64,000 nucleotides of DNA from DATMXT01 sp963662765 (GCA_963662765.2 CAXXUP010000006.1:124001-188000); one strand, 5' to 3'. Numbered from the stretch's first letter, positions 53,255-62,941 are shown. Notes: generated by a model not told the origin, from the letters alone. Made by a program: numbers and translations.

Positions 53255-54463
53255 TTACACCGTCTGGAGCATTCCGAACATCGGCAGCATCATGGCGATG
53301 ACGATAAATCCCACGATGAGGGCCATTGCGACGATCATTAAAGGCTCCATGAGGGAAAGTAGGCGCGTAACCTCAATGTCCACCTCTTCGTCGTAAATGC
53401 CGGCCGTTTTGTCCAGCACTTCTTCCAAGGTGCCCGATTCCTCGCCGATTTCGATCATGCTGGGCACCATGGGCGGAAAACAGCCCATTTTTCGAATGGG
53501 GGCCGACAAAGGGGCGCCCTTGCGCACGCTCTCGCGGGCGTCTAATATGCCTTTTGCCACGGCGGCGTTGCCAACGGCCCCGGCGGAGTCCTCCATGGCC
53601 CGAAGCAGCGGAATGCCGCTTGCAAGCATGGTGGACATGGTCCTGGCAAACCTGGCGCTTGCCGTTTTTTGCACGAGCGCCTTCACAATGGGAATGCGCA
53701 GCTTGAGCCGATCGAGCGCGAGGCGCCCGCCGTCACTTCCGGCAAACCGCCGAAAGATATAGATGGCTGTGCCCGCAAAGGCAACAAACAAATACCACTT
53801 GGTGCGTAAGGCTTCGCTGATGTCGAGTAGCAACTGGGTGGGACCCGGCAGGGCGATGCCGCTGCCCTCGAACATGCCGATGAAGGTGGGCATGACACTT
53901 GTTAATAGGAAGATGACGACGCAGACGCAGACAATGGCCAAAACCGCGGGGTACACCATGGCGCTTTTCACTCTGGCGTTTATCTTGTTCTCTTTTTCGT
54001 AGTGCACCGCGACCCTCGACATGACAAGATCGAGGCTGCCGCTCGTTTCGCCAGCCTCCACCATTTGAGTCATGAGGTCGGGGAAAATGTCGCTGCGCTT
54101 CCGAAGCGATTCGCTGAGCATCAGTCCCTTTTGCACGTCTTCGAAAAGCTCGGCGGCGGCGTCGCGCAGCACCCTGTTTTGGGTCTGCTGCCGCAGGATG
54201 TCAAGACACCCCACAATGGTCACGCCCGCCCCCAGCATCACGGCAAACTGGCGGCAAAAAACGGCCAGCTTCTTCGCCCCAACCTTGCCCCCGAAGATGC
54301 GCAGAGTATTCAAATCTTTTCCGGTGGCGACTTCGGTGATGTCGAGCGGAAAATAGTGGCGCTGGCGAAGTCGTGACAGCAGCTCGGCATAGGAGGCAGC
54401 CGACTCGCTGCCCTCCTTCACGGCGCCCTGCGCCGTCATGGCTTTGAAATGGTACATCGGCAT
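53255..54463 (-). CDS. pilC: Type IV pilus inner membrane platform protein
   Basis: This 402-residue GspF/PilC protein has two cytoplasmic helical domains and three membrane helices. Family motifs include FCRQFAVMLGAGVTIVGCLDIL, QMVEAGETSGSLDLV in the first domain and MIEIGEESGTLEEVLDKTA in the second. It anchors the motor ATPases to the growing pilus. It is separated from pilT by 95 bases and coupled to the sigma factor gene downstream. Confidence 0.95.
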   Translation of the reverse strand: MPMYHFKAMTAQGAVKEGSESAASYAELLSRLRQRHYFPLDITEVATGKDLNTLRIFGGKVGAKKLAVFCRQFAVMLGAGVTIVGCLDILRQQTQNRVLRDAAAELFEDVQKGLMLSESLRKRSDIFPDLMTQMVEAGETSGSLDLVMSRVAVHYEKENKINARVKSAMVYPAVLAIVCVCVVIFLLTSVMPTFIGMFEGSGIALPGPTQLLLDISEALRTKWYLFVAFAGTAIYIFRRFAGSDGGRLALDRLKLRIPIVKALVQKTASARFARTMSTMLASGIPLLRAMEDSAGAVGNAAVAKGILDARESVRKGAPLSAPIRKMGCFPPMVPSMIEIGEESGTLEEVLDKTAGIYDEEVDIEVTRLLSLMEPLMIVAMALIVGFIVIAMMLPMFGMLQTV

Positions 54464-54558
54464 AAGGGGGTCTCACCTCATTAAATCTCGGCAAGGCGCA
54501 AAACGCCTCGCAATGTGGCGGTACAAGGGGTCTTTTCGCAAACAGGATCGTATGTAGG

Positions 54559-55605
54559 CTAGATTTGGCTTTTCACGTAGTTAAAGTCGTAGCTGTAGGT
54601 TATGGTGGATTCTCTCGAAATCTGGTTCTTGTGGTAGAGCTCCAAAAGCGCATTGTCCATGGTCTGCATGCCAAACTTTGCGCCTGTCTGCAAATTGGAC
54701 TGGATTTGGTGGGACTTTCCCTCGCGGATGAGGTTGTTGATGGCGTTTGTGGCAATCATCACTTCGAATGCGCCCACGCGGCCCTTCTTTTCCCGTTTTT
54801 GGATGAGCTGCTGGGAGATGATGCCGTTTAGCACCGAGGCCAGCTGGACGCGTATCTGAGGCTGCTGGTGCGGGGGAAAAATGTCGATAATGCGGTCGAT
54901 GGTTGCGGCAGCGCCCATGGTGTGCACGGTGGACAGCACCAAGTGCCCCGTTTCGGCGGCGGTGATGGCGATGGAAATGGTGTCGAGGTCCCGCATTTCG
55001 CCAACCAGTATCACGTCGGGGTCCTCGCGCAGTGCGGCGCGCAGGCCGTTTGAAAAGCTCATTGTGTCGCTGCCCACCTCGCGCTGGTTGACCATGCTCT
55101 TTTTGTGCTGGTGCAAATACTCAATGGGGTCCTCTAAGGTGATGATATGGCAGCTGCGCTCCATGTTGATAAGGTCGATCATGGAGGCCAAGGTGGTGGA
55201 CTTGCCGCTTCCGGTAGGTCCCGTTACCAAAATGAGTCCCCGCTGCTTCCTGGCAAGGTCTCTAACGACTGGGGGCAGTCCCAGCTCTTCAATGGCGGGG
55301 ATCTTGTTGTGCACAACGCGCAGGGCAAGGCCATAGCTGCTCCGTTGCCGGTACGCGTTTACACGAAAACGCCCAAGACCTTTGACGCCCATGGAAAAGT
55401 CCAGTTCGCCCATTTTCTCAAGCTCATCAAAACGGTCTCCCGTCACTTCCTTGGTAAGCTCCAGGGTGTCGGCAGGGGTAAGACGCTCCTCGCCTATGGG
55501 TGAAAGCTCACCGTCAATGCGCAAAATGGGCGGCTCGCCGACCGAAAAGTGCAGGTCAGAGGCTTTTTCTTCCACCGCCAGCGCCAGAAATTTATGAATG
55601 TCCAT
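54559..55605 (-). CDS. pilT: Pilus retraction ATPase
   Basis: This 348-residue ATPase has Walker A GPTGSGKSTTLA (near 129-140), an Asp box with ITLEDPIEYLHQHK, Walker B ALREDPDVILVGEMRD, and the PilT-specific AINNLIREGK close to the C-terminus. This makes it a retraction motor and supports twitching ability. Start ATG 55605 follows AGAGG by eight bases; ATG 55626 overlaps the pilB stop and is less likely. Confidence 0.95.
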   Translation of the reverse strand: MDIHKFLALAVEEKASDLHFSVGEPPILRIDGELSPIGEERLTPADTLELTKEVTGDRFDELEKMGELDFSMGVKGLGRFRVNAYRQRSSYGLALRVVHNKIPAIEELGLPPVVRDLARKQRGLILVTGPTGSGKSTTLASMIDLINMERSCHIITLEDPIEYLHQHKKSMVNQREVGSDTMSFSNGLRAALREDPDVILVGEMRDLDTISIAITAAETGHLVLSTVHTMGAAATIDRIIDIFPPHQQPQIRVQLASVLNGIISQQLIQKREKKGRVGAFEVMIATNAINNLIREGKSHQIQSNLQTGAKFGMQTMDNALLELYHKNQISRESTITYSYDFNYVKSQI

Positions 55606-55618
55606 TGTTTTATCCTCT

Positions 55619-57304
55619 TTAGTCAATGGAGAAGGTGATGCGAAGCAGTTCCTCCATGGTGGTTACTCCGCTTAAGACCAGCTCCCGGCAGCTGTCGCGC
55701 AGGGTGGTCATGCCAAGCTTCTGCGCGAGCTTCTTAATGTCCCCCATGGGCATCTCGGTGTCAATGGCCTCCTTGATTTCCTCCCGCATGGGCAGAATTT
55801 CGTGGATGGAGGTTCGCCCCTTGTAGCCGGAGTTGCCGCAGGCGGCGCAGCCCTTGCCCCGGTAGAGCAGCGTTTCGTCGTCCTCTATGCCCAAAGTTTG
55901 CTTTTCTCCGGCACTCGGATGATAGGATTCTCTGCAGTTCGGGCAAATTTTGCGCACGAGGCGCTGTGCAATGACGCCCACCATGGAGCTAGAGACCATG
56001 TAGGGCTCAATGCCCATATCCATCAAACGGGAAATGGTGGAAACCGCGTCGTTGGTGTGGATGGTGGAGAGGACAAGGTGGCCGGTGATGGCGGCGCGCA
56101 CAGCGATCTCGGCCGTCTCGGCGTCGCGAATCTCACCGATCATAATAATGTCGGGGTCCTGCCGCAAAATGGAGCGCAGGCCGCTTGCAAAGGTGTAGCC
56201 CGCCTTGACGTTGACCTGAGACTGGTTGACGCCGTTCAGGCGGTATTCCACCGGGTCTTCAATCGTGATGATGTTGCGGCCGATGATATTGAGCTCTCTC
56301 AAAATGGTGTACAGGGTGGTGGTCTTGCCACTTCCCGTAGGTCCGGTCACGAGAATAATGCCGTGGGGATTTTGAATGATCTTCTCAAGCAGCACCATAT
56401 TTTCATCGGAAAAGCCAAGGTCCGTTTTGCTGATGACGGTGCTGCTGCGGTCGAGTAGTCTGATAACGATCTTCTCACCGTAGACGGTGGGCAAGATCGA
56501 AAGCCGCATATCGATCACACGGCCGTCCACCGTCATTTCCACGCGGCCGTCCTGCGGCACGCGCTTTTCGGCGATGTCCATGTTGCCGATGATCTTAATG
56601 CGGGTCACAATGGCCGAGTGGCTGTTGTTGTCGATCTGCATCATCTCGCGCAGCTCGCCGTCCACGCGGAAGCGAATGCGCAGGTTTTTCTCCAAAGGCT
56701 CAATGTGAATATCACTGGCGCCAAGCTGTACGGCCTGCCGAATGAGGGAGTTGAGCAGCTTTACGACCGGGGCCGAGTCCACGTTGGCCCGCAGCGTCTC
56801 ATCGAGGTCTGCGATGGAATCCTCTGTGTAGCTCTTGTTGAACTCCTCCACCGCTTTTTCGGCGCTGCTCTTCTCATAATAGATGTTGATGGCCTTTTGA
56901 ATTTGCTCGGATACAGCCCCCACGGACTTCACCTGAAGCCCGGTGGCGAGCTTCACATCATCCGCGGCGAAGATATTGGCGGGGTTTTGCATCGCGAGGG
57001 TGATGCAGTCGCCCTCGAGCTTAATGGGGATGATGTTGTGGCGGCGCGCCAGCTTTTCGGGGATTAGAAGCGGAATCTCGGGCGGGATGTAGATTTGCTC
57101 CAAATTGACAACGTAGCTGTGGTACTGCTCATCAAGGGCGTTAATGAGCTGCTCGGCCGTGACAAACCCTAAGTCGAGTAGGACTGCGCCAAGCTTTCGG
57201 TTGGTCTTCTCCTGCTGGGCCAAAGCAAGCTCGAGCTCGGGCTTTGTGATGTATTTCAGGCCCATCAGGATTTCGCCCAGCCGCATGTTGTTGAGTATTT
57301 CCAT
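55619..57304 (-). CDS. pilB: Pilus extension ATPase
   Basis: This 561-residue GspE/PilB has an N-terminal MshEN domain (LGAVLLDLGFVTAEQLINAL), which binds cyclic di-GMP in related ATPases. The ATPase core has Walker A GPTGSGKTTTLYT (near 324), ITIEDPVEYRLNGVNQ, Walker B RQDPDIIMIGEIRD, and the tetracysteine metal site CPNCRESY with CAACGNSGYKGR. It polymerises pilin at the membrane. GGGGGT precedes the ATG. Confidence 0.96.
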   Translation of the reverse strand: MEILNNMRLGEILMGLKYITKPELELALAQQEKTNRKLGAVLLDLGFVTAEQLINALDEQYHSYVVNLEQIYIPPEIPLLIPEKLARRHNIIPIKLEGDCITLAMQNPANIFAADDVKLATGLQVKSVGAVSEQIQKAINIYYEKSSAEKAVEEFNKSYTEDSIADLDETLRANVDSAPVVKLLNSLIRQAVQLGASDIHIEPLEKNLRIRFRVDGELREMMQIDNNSHSAIVTRIKIIGNMDIAEKRVPQDGRVEMTVDGRVIDMRLSILPTVYGEKIVIRLLDRSSTVISKTDLGFSDENMVLLEKIIQNPHGIILVTGPTGSGKTTTLYTILRELNIIGRNIITIEDPVEYRLNGVNQSQVNVKAGYTFASGLRSILRQDPDIIMIGEIRDAETAEIAVRAAITGHLVLSTIHTNDAVSTISRLMDMGIEPYMVSSSMVGVIAQRLVRKICPNCRESYHPSAGEKQTLGIEDDETLLYRGKGCAACGNSGYKGRTSIHEILPMREEIKEAIDTEMPMGDIKKLAQKLGMTTLRDSCRELVLSGVTTMEELLRITFSID

Positions 57305-57330
57305 CTGTGGGGTACCCCCTTTCCCGTAAG

Positions 57331-58566
57331 TTACTCTTGCGTCAATGAATGGAGGAAGTAAACGACCTCCGCCTTTGTCATGGGCGCATTCTCGTCAATA
57401 AGGCCGGGAGACGTGTACCCGGTTTGCTGTTGGATAACAAGGGCGGCGTCCTTCCAGGCGAATTCCGGCTGATTCAAGATCTTGCCCATGACCAAATTGA
57501 ATTCCTTATAGAGGGTGGGCGAGTTTGGACGCAGCGTCCCGTCGTCATACCCGATGAAATAGCCCATCATATACCCTTTGTAAAAGCCCTTTTCCATGGC
57601 ACTTAAGGACGAGCCAAGCTCCGCGTAATCGGAGAAAATGGTTAGATCCACGGCGTCAGCCGGAGCTTCCCAGTTGAAGTATTTGTCCAGCAGCATCACG
57701 AATTCGCCTCTGGTCATGGGGTCGTCGGGGTGGAACTTGTTTTCGGCGTCGCCCGTTATGAGGTATCGGCTGCCGAAATTGTCAATGGCGGCCTCGGCCC
57801 AGTTAGAGGCTATGTCGGAAAACTTCACATAGAGCACGGTCGTACTGTCGCTGAGGTCCAGAATGTAGCGTGTTCCGGTGAAAACCTCGCCCCCGATATT
57901 CAGGAACGGGTTGGCTCTGCGGAACTGTCCGTTATCGGACCAGATGACGATGTTTTTGCTAAGCTCCGTGATCGGGGACAGGTCGTAGAGGCTAAGGCCG
58001 ATCTCCCCGGTGATATATCCCGAGCCGTCGGCTTCGGGACCGATGGTGACGCTGTCCACCTCAATGCATTTCTGAAAGTTCCAAAAGCTGCCAAGCGCCT
58101 TCCAAAGGGCGTCATAGGTCCCGCTGTAGGTGACTGAAATTTTCTGCACCAAAGCGCCCGATACATCGGGGGCGGGGGCCGCATTTGTCGCGGCTGCGCT
58201 TGCTCCGCCCTGGGACACACCGCCCGTAAGCGGGGAAAAGGCAATGGAAATGTCTTTGAGCTCGGCGTCCCTCAGCAGTTCATTCATCACAATAATCGAT
58301 TCTTCCTCCTCACTCAGGGAAGAAAAATAATTGTTGCCGATGGTCTCGAGCTGGTTGGAGAGATCCTCCTGCTGCTGGCCGTAGCGTGCCATGGTCTCGT
58401 CAATTACGTCTAAGGCCTGCTTTTTCGCTTCCCAGGTGGCAAGGTCACTCTTCAAAACCTCGAGGTGGGCTAGCTGAGGCGTTACGACATAACGAAACAG
58501 AAAATAGGCTGCAAAACAAAACAGCAAAACGGTCACTAAAAGTTTCTCGCGTCTCGTCAGCTTCAT
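57331..58566 (-). CDS. pilO: PilO-like alignment protein fused to SLH domains
   Basis: This is a 411-residue protein. Residues 1-220 look like PilO: a short cytoplasmic start, one membrane helix (LLVTVLLFCFAAYFLFRYVV), a coiled coil and a ferredoxin-like domain. From about residue 245 it carries SLH-type modules (FSDIASNWAEAAIDNFGSRY, FHPDDPMTRGEFVMLLDKYF, GYDDGTLRPNSPTLYKEFNLV). SLH domains bind cell wall polymers, so this alignment protein may tie the pilus base to the wall. It overlaps pilN by one base. Confidence 0.82.
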   Translation of the reverse strand: MKLTRREKLLVTVLLFCFAAYFLFRYVVTPQLAHLEVLKSDLATWEAKKQALDVIDETMARYGQQQEDLSNQLETIGNNYFSSLSEEEESIIVMNELLRDAELKDISIAFSPLTGGVSQGGASAAATNAAPAPDVSGALVQKISVTYSGTYDALWKALGSFWNFQKCIEVDSVTIGPEADGSGYITGEIGLSLYDLSPITELSKNIVIWSDNGQFRRANPFLNIGGEVFTGTRYILDLSDSTTVLYVKFSDIASNWAEAAIDNFGSRYLITGDAENKFHPDDPMTRGEFVMLLDKYFNWEAPADAVDLTIFSDYAELGSSLSAMEKGFYKGYMMGYFIGYDDGTLRPNSPTLYKEFNLVMGKILNQPEFAWKDAALVIQQQTGYTSPGLIDENAPMTKAEVVYFLHSLTQE

Positions 58567-59120
58567 CAGGATTCACCGTCCTTTACACTGAAGCTCATAT
58601 CAAAGGTATAAGTGCCGTCCTTGCTCGCAATGGACGAAATGTACAGGCCCTCAAACCGCCCGGTGGCACGGAAATTTGTGGAGAGCTCGGCGATGGCAGG
58701 CTTTCCCGTTGCGGTGCCGGTGAGGCTCACTCTCTTTTCCGCCTGCACCGATAGACTGTCAATCTTGACGTCCTTGGGCACAGCGCTTACGATGCTATAG
58801 AGGAGAGGCTCTGTCAGCCATTCGGAGGCTTTCAGCGCCTGGTCGGTACTGTTAAGGGTGTCGAGATTGGCCTGCATTTTGGCAATGGCCCCCTCCGCCT
58901 GCTCGGCGGCAGCTAAGAGCGGGTACTTGTCGCTGCCTGTCACGTCGGCTTGCAACTGCGCCGTATGTCGCTGCAGCCAAAAACCGTAGCCAAAGTTTGC
59001 TAAGGGCCATGCGCAGAGAATGGCCACAAAAATCATGGCAAGGAGACCTGAGCGCACCGCCATGGCGCTGGGTTGTCTGCCTTTGCTTAGGTATGGTTCA
59101 AAAAAGTTAAAATCCTGCAT
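58566..59120 (-). CDS. pilN: Type IV pilus assembly protein PilN
   Basis: This 184-residue protein has a cytoplasmic N-terminus MQDFNFFEPYLSKG (the PilN segment that binds PilM), a membrane helix (LLAMIFVAILCAWPLANFGYGF), a coiled coil and a C-terminal ferredoxin-like fold (DVKIDSLSVQAEKRVSLTG). ATG 59120 has GGGGG six bases upstream; in-frame starts at 59126 and 59153 are less well placed. It forms the alignment subcomplex with PilM and PilO. Confidence 0.85.
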   Translation of the reverse strand: MQDFNFFEPYLSKGRQPSAMAVRSGLLAMIFVAILCAWPLANFGYGFWLQRHTAQLQADVTGSDKYPLLAAAEQAEGAIAKMQANLDTLNSTDQALKASEWLTEPLLYSIVSAVPKDVKIDSLSVQAEKRVSLTGTATGKPAIAELSTNFRATGRFEGLYISSIASKDGTYTFDMSFSVKDGES

Positions 59121-59130
59121 ATTCATCCCC

Positions 59131-60297
59131 CTACCTTCTGATAAACGCCCCAATGGTGTTTAAATAAGGCGTAATGCTTGAAACGGAACTGTCCTGTACT
59201 TTTACGCAGTTCATCTTCTGGATTTGCTCCACCGGTATGCCCATGATCTTGGAAAGATAAGCGTCAAACCCCTTGACCTGCGTTACACCGCCGTGAATAA
59301 AAATCTTTTTTACGTCTTTTTGCGAATTTCGGCTGGTGTAATACTTGAACACCCGCTCAAACTCATCGGCCCAGTTGTCAATGATGTTCTTCACGATATT
59401 GACTTCACGCAGGGCGGTGCGCTCGGAATCCTCGGAAGGTTCGGGTGTGGCCGAAAGAGAGGTGTTAAGGTCGATCGCGTCCCGCTTTCTTTGCTCGATT
59501 TCCTCCTCCGAGTAATCGAACACGCTTATCAGGGTGCGGTCGATGCTCTCCGAGCCCTGGTCGATGTAGCGGTTGAACTGATACCGCCCGTTTTCGATGA
59601 GTACGACATTGATATGGCTGTAACCGAAATCCACGATGGCCACTGTCGCGTCGGAGGGGATTGCACAGTTGGATGTCGCCGTGATTTCGCAGGTGATCAG
59701 TTTGTCGATGGAATTGGATTGGATATCGAGTACATCAGGCTTTAAATTGGCCTTTTGCATCAGGTCAAAGTAACTATGTGCCAGATCCTTTGGAACTGCG
59801 GTGGACAAAAAGCGCGTCTTGCTTGCGCCGCCGTCCTGAAAGGAGTCAAGGCGCTTGGACTGGATAATGTAATTCTCCAGGTCCACCGGCATGTACTGCT
59901 GCACCTCAAACTGCAGCATGTTTTCCATTTCGGTGTCGCTTGCGGTGGGAAGGATGATTTCGCGCGTAATGATCTCGGCGTTTTCAATGGTGCAAATCAC
60001 GCAGGAAGGCTTTTCGCCCTCGACGAAATGCCGAATCTGCGCAGAAAGATCGCCGGGGTCCAAAACCCTGCCTTTTTCCATACTGCCGCCGGGTGTCAGG
60101 AAGGATATTGCACGGCGCACCTCAATCTGAGTTGGTTTGACCACCCGCCCCAGTGCGATTTTCGTGATGCGCTGCCCGACGTCTATGGACAGCAGGGGAG
60201 TTCCCAGATACTTTTTGGCATCGTTTTTGCGACTCGGTTGACTTGAAGCGCTTTTTTGCTTGTGCTTTTTTGGCAAGGCGCTCTTCGCAGAATTCAT
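59131..60297 (-). CDS. pilM: Type IV pilus assembly protein PilM
   Basis: This 388-residue actin-like ATPase starts with a basic disordered tail (about 30 residues) and then has the phosphate-1 motif LLSIDVGQRITKIALG, the phosphate-2 motif TVAIVDFGYSHINVVLIENG and the adenosine motif IFIHGGVTQVKGFDAYL. The segment EMENMLQFEVQQYMPVDLENY is typical of PilM. It sits on the cytoplasmic face and binds the PilN tail. Confidence 0.92.
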   Translation of the reverse strand: MNSAKSALPKKHKQKSASSQPSRKNDAKKYLGTPLLSIDVGQRITKIALGRVVKPTQIEVRRAISFLTPGGSMEKGRVLDPGDLSAQIRHFVEGEKPSCVICTIENAEIITREIILPTASDTEMENMLQFEVQQYMPVDLENYIIQSKRLDSFQDGGASKTRFLSTAVPKDLAHSYFDLMQKANLKPDVLDIQSNSIDKLITCEITATSNCAIPSDATVAIVDFGYSHINVVLIENGRYQFNRYIDQGSESIDRTLISVFDYSEEEIEQRKRDAIDLNTSLSATPEPSEDSERTALREVNIVKNIIDNWADEFERVFKYYTSRNSQKDVKKIFIHGGVTQVKGFDAYLSKIMGIPVEQIQKMNCVKVQDSSVSSITPYLNTIGAFIRR

Positions 60298-60351
60298 CTG
60301 TCAGACTCCTTTCGGGTTGACCCCGCTGGATTTGAATTATGATTACTTAGC

Positions 60352-61110
60352 CTAAAAAAACGTCCGAAGGTACCAGTTAATCAGTTCGCTGCCAAACAGG
60401 GAAACAAGATATGCGGCAAGTGCGAGAAAAGGGCCAAAGGGTATGCCTTCTTTTCTGCCCTTGGTATGCGTAACAAGCAGCAAGACCGAAACGAGTGCAC
60501 CCGAGACGAATGCCACAAACACTAAGAGCAGGAGCTCCCGCCACCCAAACCATAGTCCGAGAGCTGCCGTAAGCTTTATATCCCCGCCACCCATGCCGCC
60601 GCGGCTGACAACCGCGATAAGTAGAAACAGAGAGCCCCCAAGGAGAAATCCTGCGGTACGGTCCAGCAGGACCGAAAACCCAAGCTGGGGCAGGAGCACG
60701 ATGAAAAGATGGGCGAGGCCAAGCAGGGTGATTGTAAGTACCAAACTGTCCGGTATGATTTGGTGGTCGTAATCGATCATGGCCGCGGCGACTAAGGCCG
60801 CCGTCAGCCCGGCAAAGAGAAAAAATGAAAGGTTGATTCCCTGCCGCCATGCCTGCAAAGTGATGAGAATTGCCGTCGTAAGCTCCACAATGGGATAGCG
60901 GGGGGAGATGGGACACTTGCAATACCGGCACCTGCCGGAAAGCATAAGGTAACTCATCACCGGAATTAAATCAAGAAAGCGAAGCGGCGCCCCACAGGTT
61001 GGGCAATGCGAGCCGGGGTATACAATGGATTCATTTCTCGGGATACGGTAGATGCAGACGTTGAGGAATGATCCGATAAAGAGGCCAAAGAGAAACACGA
61101 GAAAAAGCAT
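60352..61110 (-). CDS. pilD: Prepilin peptidase/N-methyltransferase
   Basis: This 252-residue integral membrane aspartic protease has an N-terminal FGLFIGSFLNVCIYRIPRNES, two CxxC pairs (CPTCGAP and CRYCKCP), and the catalytic aspartates in IDYDHQIIPD and GGGDIKLTAALG. It cleaves the leaders of the pilins at 44945-52386 after glycine and methylates the new N-terminus. It is the first gene of the pilus operon behind a repeat-rich leader. Confidence 0.95.
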   Translation of the reverse strand: MLFLVFLFGLFIGSFLNVCIYRIPRNESIVYPGSHCPTCGAPLRFLDLIPVMSYLMLSGRCRYCKCPISPRYPIVELTTAILITLQAWRQGINLSFFLFAGLTAALVAAAMIDYDHQIIPDSLVLTITLLGLAHLFIVLLPQLGFSVLLDRTAGFLLGGSLFLLIAVVSRGGMGGGDIKLTAALGLWFGWRELLLLVFVAFVSGALVSVLLLVTHTKGRKEGIPFGPFLALAAYLVSLFGSELINWYLRTFF

Positions 61111-61152
61111 ATGGTTAACCTAACTCTTAATGTTTAGTGTTATTTACCCTCT

Positions 61153-62155
61153 TGAAAAGCTATCAAGCAGTCTATCATCTTTCAGTCTATCATCTTTTGT
61201 CTCGAAAAGCTATCAAGCAGTCTATTATCTTTCAGTCTATCATCTTTTGTCTCGAAAAGCTATCAAGCAGCCTATCATCTTCTGTCTCGAAGAGATATGA
61301 AGCAGCTTATCATCTTCTGTCTCGAAGAGATATGAAGCAGCTTATCATCTTCTGTCTCGAAGAGATATGAAGCAGCTTATCATCTTCTGTCTCGAAGAGA
61401 TATGAAGCAGCTTATCATCCTCTGTCCCGAAGAGATATGAAGCAGCCTATCATCCTCTGTCTCGAAAAGATATCCAGCAGCCTATCATCTTCTGCGAAGA
61501 GATATGAAGCAGCATATCATCTTCTGTCTCGAAGAGATAACAAGTAGCCTATCATCTTCTGTCTCGAAGAGATATGAAGCAGCTTATCATCTTCTGTCTC
61601 GAAGAGATATGAAGCAGCTTATCATCTTCTGTCTCGTAGAGATATGAAGCATCCTATCATCTTCTGTCTCGAAAAGATATGAAGCAGCCTATCATCCTCT
61701 GTCTCGAAGAGATATGAAGCAGCTTATCATCTTCTGTCTCGAAGAGATATGAAGCAGCTTATCATCTTCTGTCTCGAAGAGATATGAAGCAGCTTATCAT
61801 CTTCTGTCTCGAAGAGATATGAAGCAGCTTATCATCTTCTGTCTCGAAGAGATATGAAGCAGCTTATCATCCTCTGTCCCGAAGAGATATGAAGCAGCTT
61901 ATCATCTTCTGTCTCGAAGAGATATGAAGCAGCTTATCATCCTCTGTCCCGAAGAGATATGAAGCAGCTTATCATCTTCTGTTTCGAAGAGATATGAAGC
62001 AGCTTATCATCTTCTGTTTCGAAGAGATATGAAGCAGCTTATCATCTTCTGTTTCGAAGAGATATGAAGCAGCTTATCATCTTCTGTTTCGAAGAGATAT
62101 GAAGCAGCTTATCATCTTCTGTCTCGAAAAGATATCCAGCAGCCTATCATCTTCT
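61153..62155. repeat. 35-bp tandem repeat array in the pilus operon leader, about 28 units
   Basis: The unit GATATGAAGCAGCTTATC plus ATCTTCTGTCTCGAAGA recurs head to tail for about 1 kb with few changes (CTCGAA/TTCGAA, TTCTG/CTCTG); a few degenerate units lie at the left end and one shortened unit near 61495. Each unit can form an imperfect hairpin (CTTC-TCTC with GAGA-GAAG). There are no variable spacers. The array lies between a good minus-strand promoter (62193-62220) and pilD, so it would be transcribed as an untranslated leader. Confidence 0.93.
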
Positions 62156-62192
62156 GTATACATTGAATGCTCACAATTCTCTGATTTTATTT

Positions 62193-62220
62193 ATTATAAC
62201 TGTTTTTTTTAAATAGTCAA
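62193..62220 (-). promoter_or_regulatory. Promoter of the pilus operon
   Basis: On the minus strand TTGACT (62220-62215) and TATAAT (62198-62193) are 16 bases apart, in AT-rich DNA just outside the 35-bp repeat array and reading toward pilD about 1.1 kb away. Confidence 0.65.
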
Positions 62221-62314
62221 TATTTATTCGTGATTAGTCATTGTCAGTTAAAAGAAAGCAGGCTGAAAAGGAACTGTGAAATTCCGAAAATATGTATAAG
62301 TAAGTATTTCGGCG

Positions 62315-62416
62315 GCGAAGGTATGATCATTACCATTTTGAGCGGATACGATGATATGCCCGCCATGCATATTCGCTGCGGCAAAGCGGGCCGGAGATTA
62401 CATTAAGCGTAGGAAA
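62315..62416 (+). pseudogene. Remnant of a response regulator receiver domain
   Basis: The frame MIITILSGYDDMPAMHIRCGKAG, followed in the next frame by AGDYIKR, matches the region of receiver domains around the conserved Ser/Thr strand (LSGYDDFEYA) and the end of the domain (GAxDYIxKP). Only about 30 codons remain, with a frame change. Confidence 0.4.
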
Positions 62417-62495
62417 GATATGCACGCTCGGACCGGAAAATCACACGACGGCTGCCTTCCCGATTTCGACATAAAAATCAGACACAATTCGTGTC

Positions 62496-62796
62496 TGACG
62501 GTGACTGATGGTGACTGATGGTGACTGATGGTGACTGATGGTGACTGATGGTGACTGATGGTGACTGATGGTGACTGACGGTGTCTGACGGTGACTGACG
62601 GTGACTGACGGTGACTGACGGTGTCTGATGGTATCTGATGGTGACTGACGGTGTCTGATGGTGTCTGACGGTGTCTGATGGTGTCTGACGGTGACTGACG
62701 GTGTCTGATGGTGTCTGACGGTGACTGACGGTTGTCTGACGGTGACTGACGGTGTCTGACGGTGTCTGATGGTGTCTGACGGTGTCTGACGGTGTC
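62496..62796. repeat. 10-bp tandem repeat array, about 30 units
   Basis: The unit GTGACTGATG, with variants GTGTCTGACG and GTATCTGATG, is repeated about 30 times. One extra base interrupts the period near 62731. An open frame on the minus strand (SDTVSHRQTP units) is a by-product of the period. The array lies about 165 bases inside the right end of the element. Confidence 0.93.
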
Positions 62797-62941
62797 TTAA
62801 TTTTCGGTAAACTTTTGTTGCTCCGCATCACGAGGTAAGCCTGCCAGACCGCAGCCGTTTTTGCCTGTTCCGGCAGGAGATTGGCTTTTCTTGCGGAGAT
62901 TTTTTGGGAAGACTACCAATAATTACAGCTGGGATTAACGG

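Noticed and set aside
61153..62155. CRISPR array
   Set aside because: The 35-bp units are directly adjacent and have no variable spacers; no cas genes are nearby.
62478..62831. 117-residue repetitive protein (SDTVSHRQTP units)
   Set aside because: It is a by-product of a 10-bp DNA period, which cycles through three frames; there is no ribosome site and the period is interrupted near 62731.
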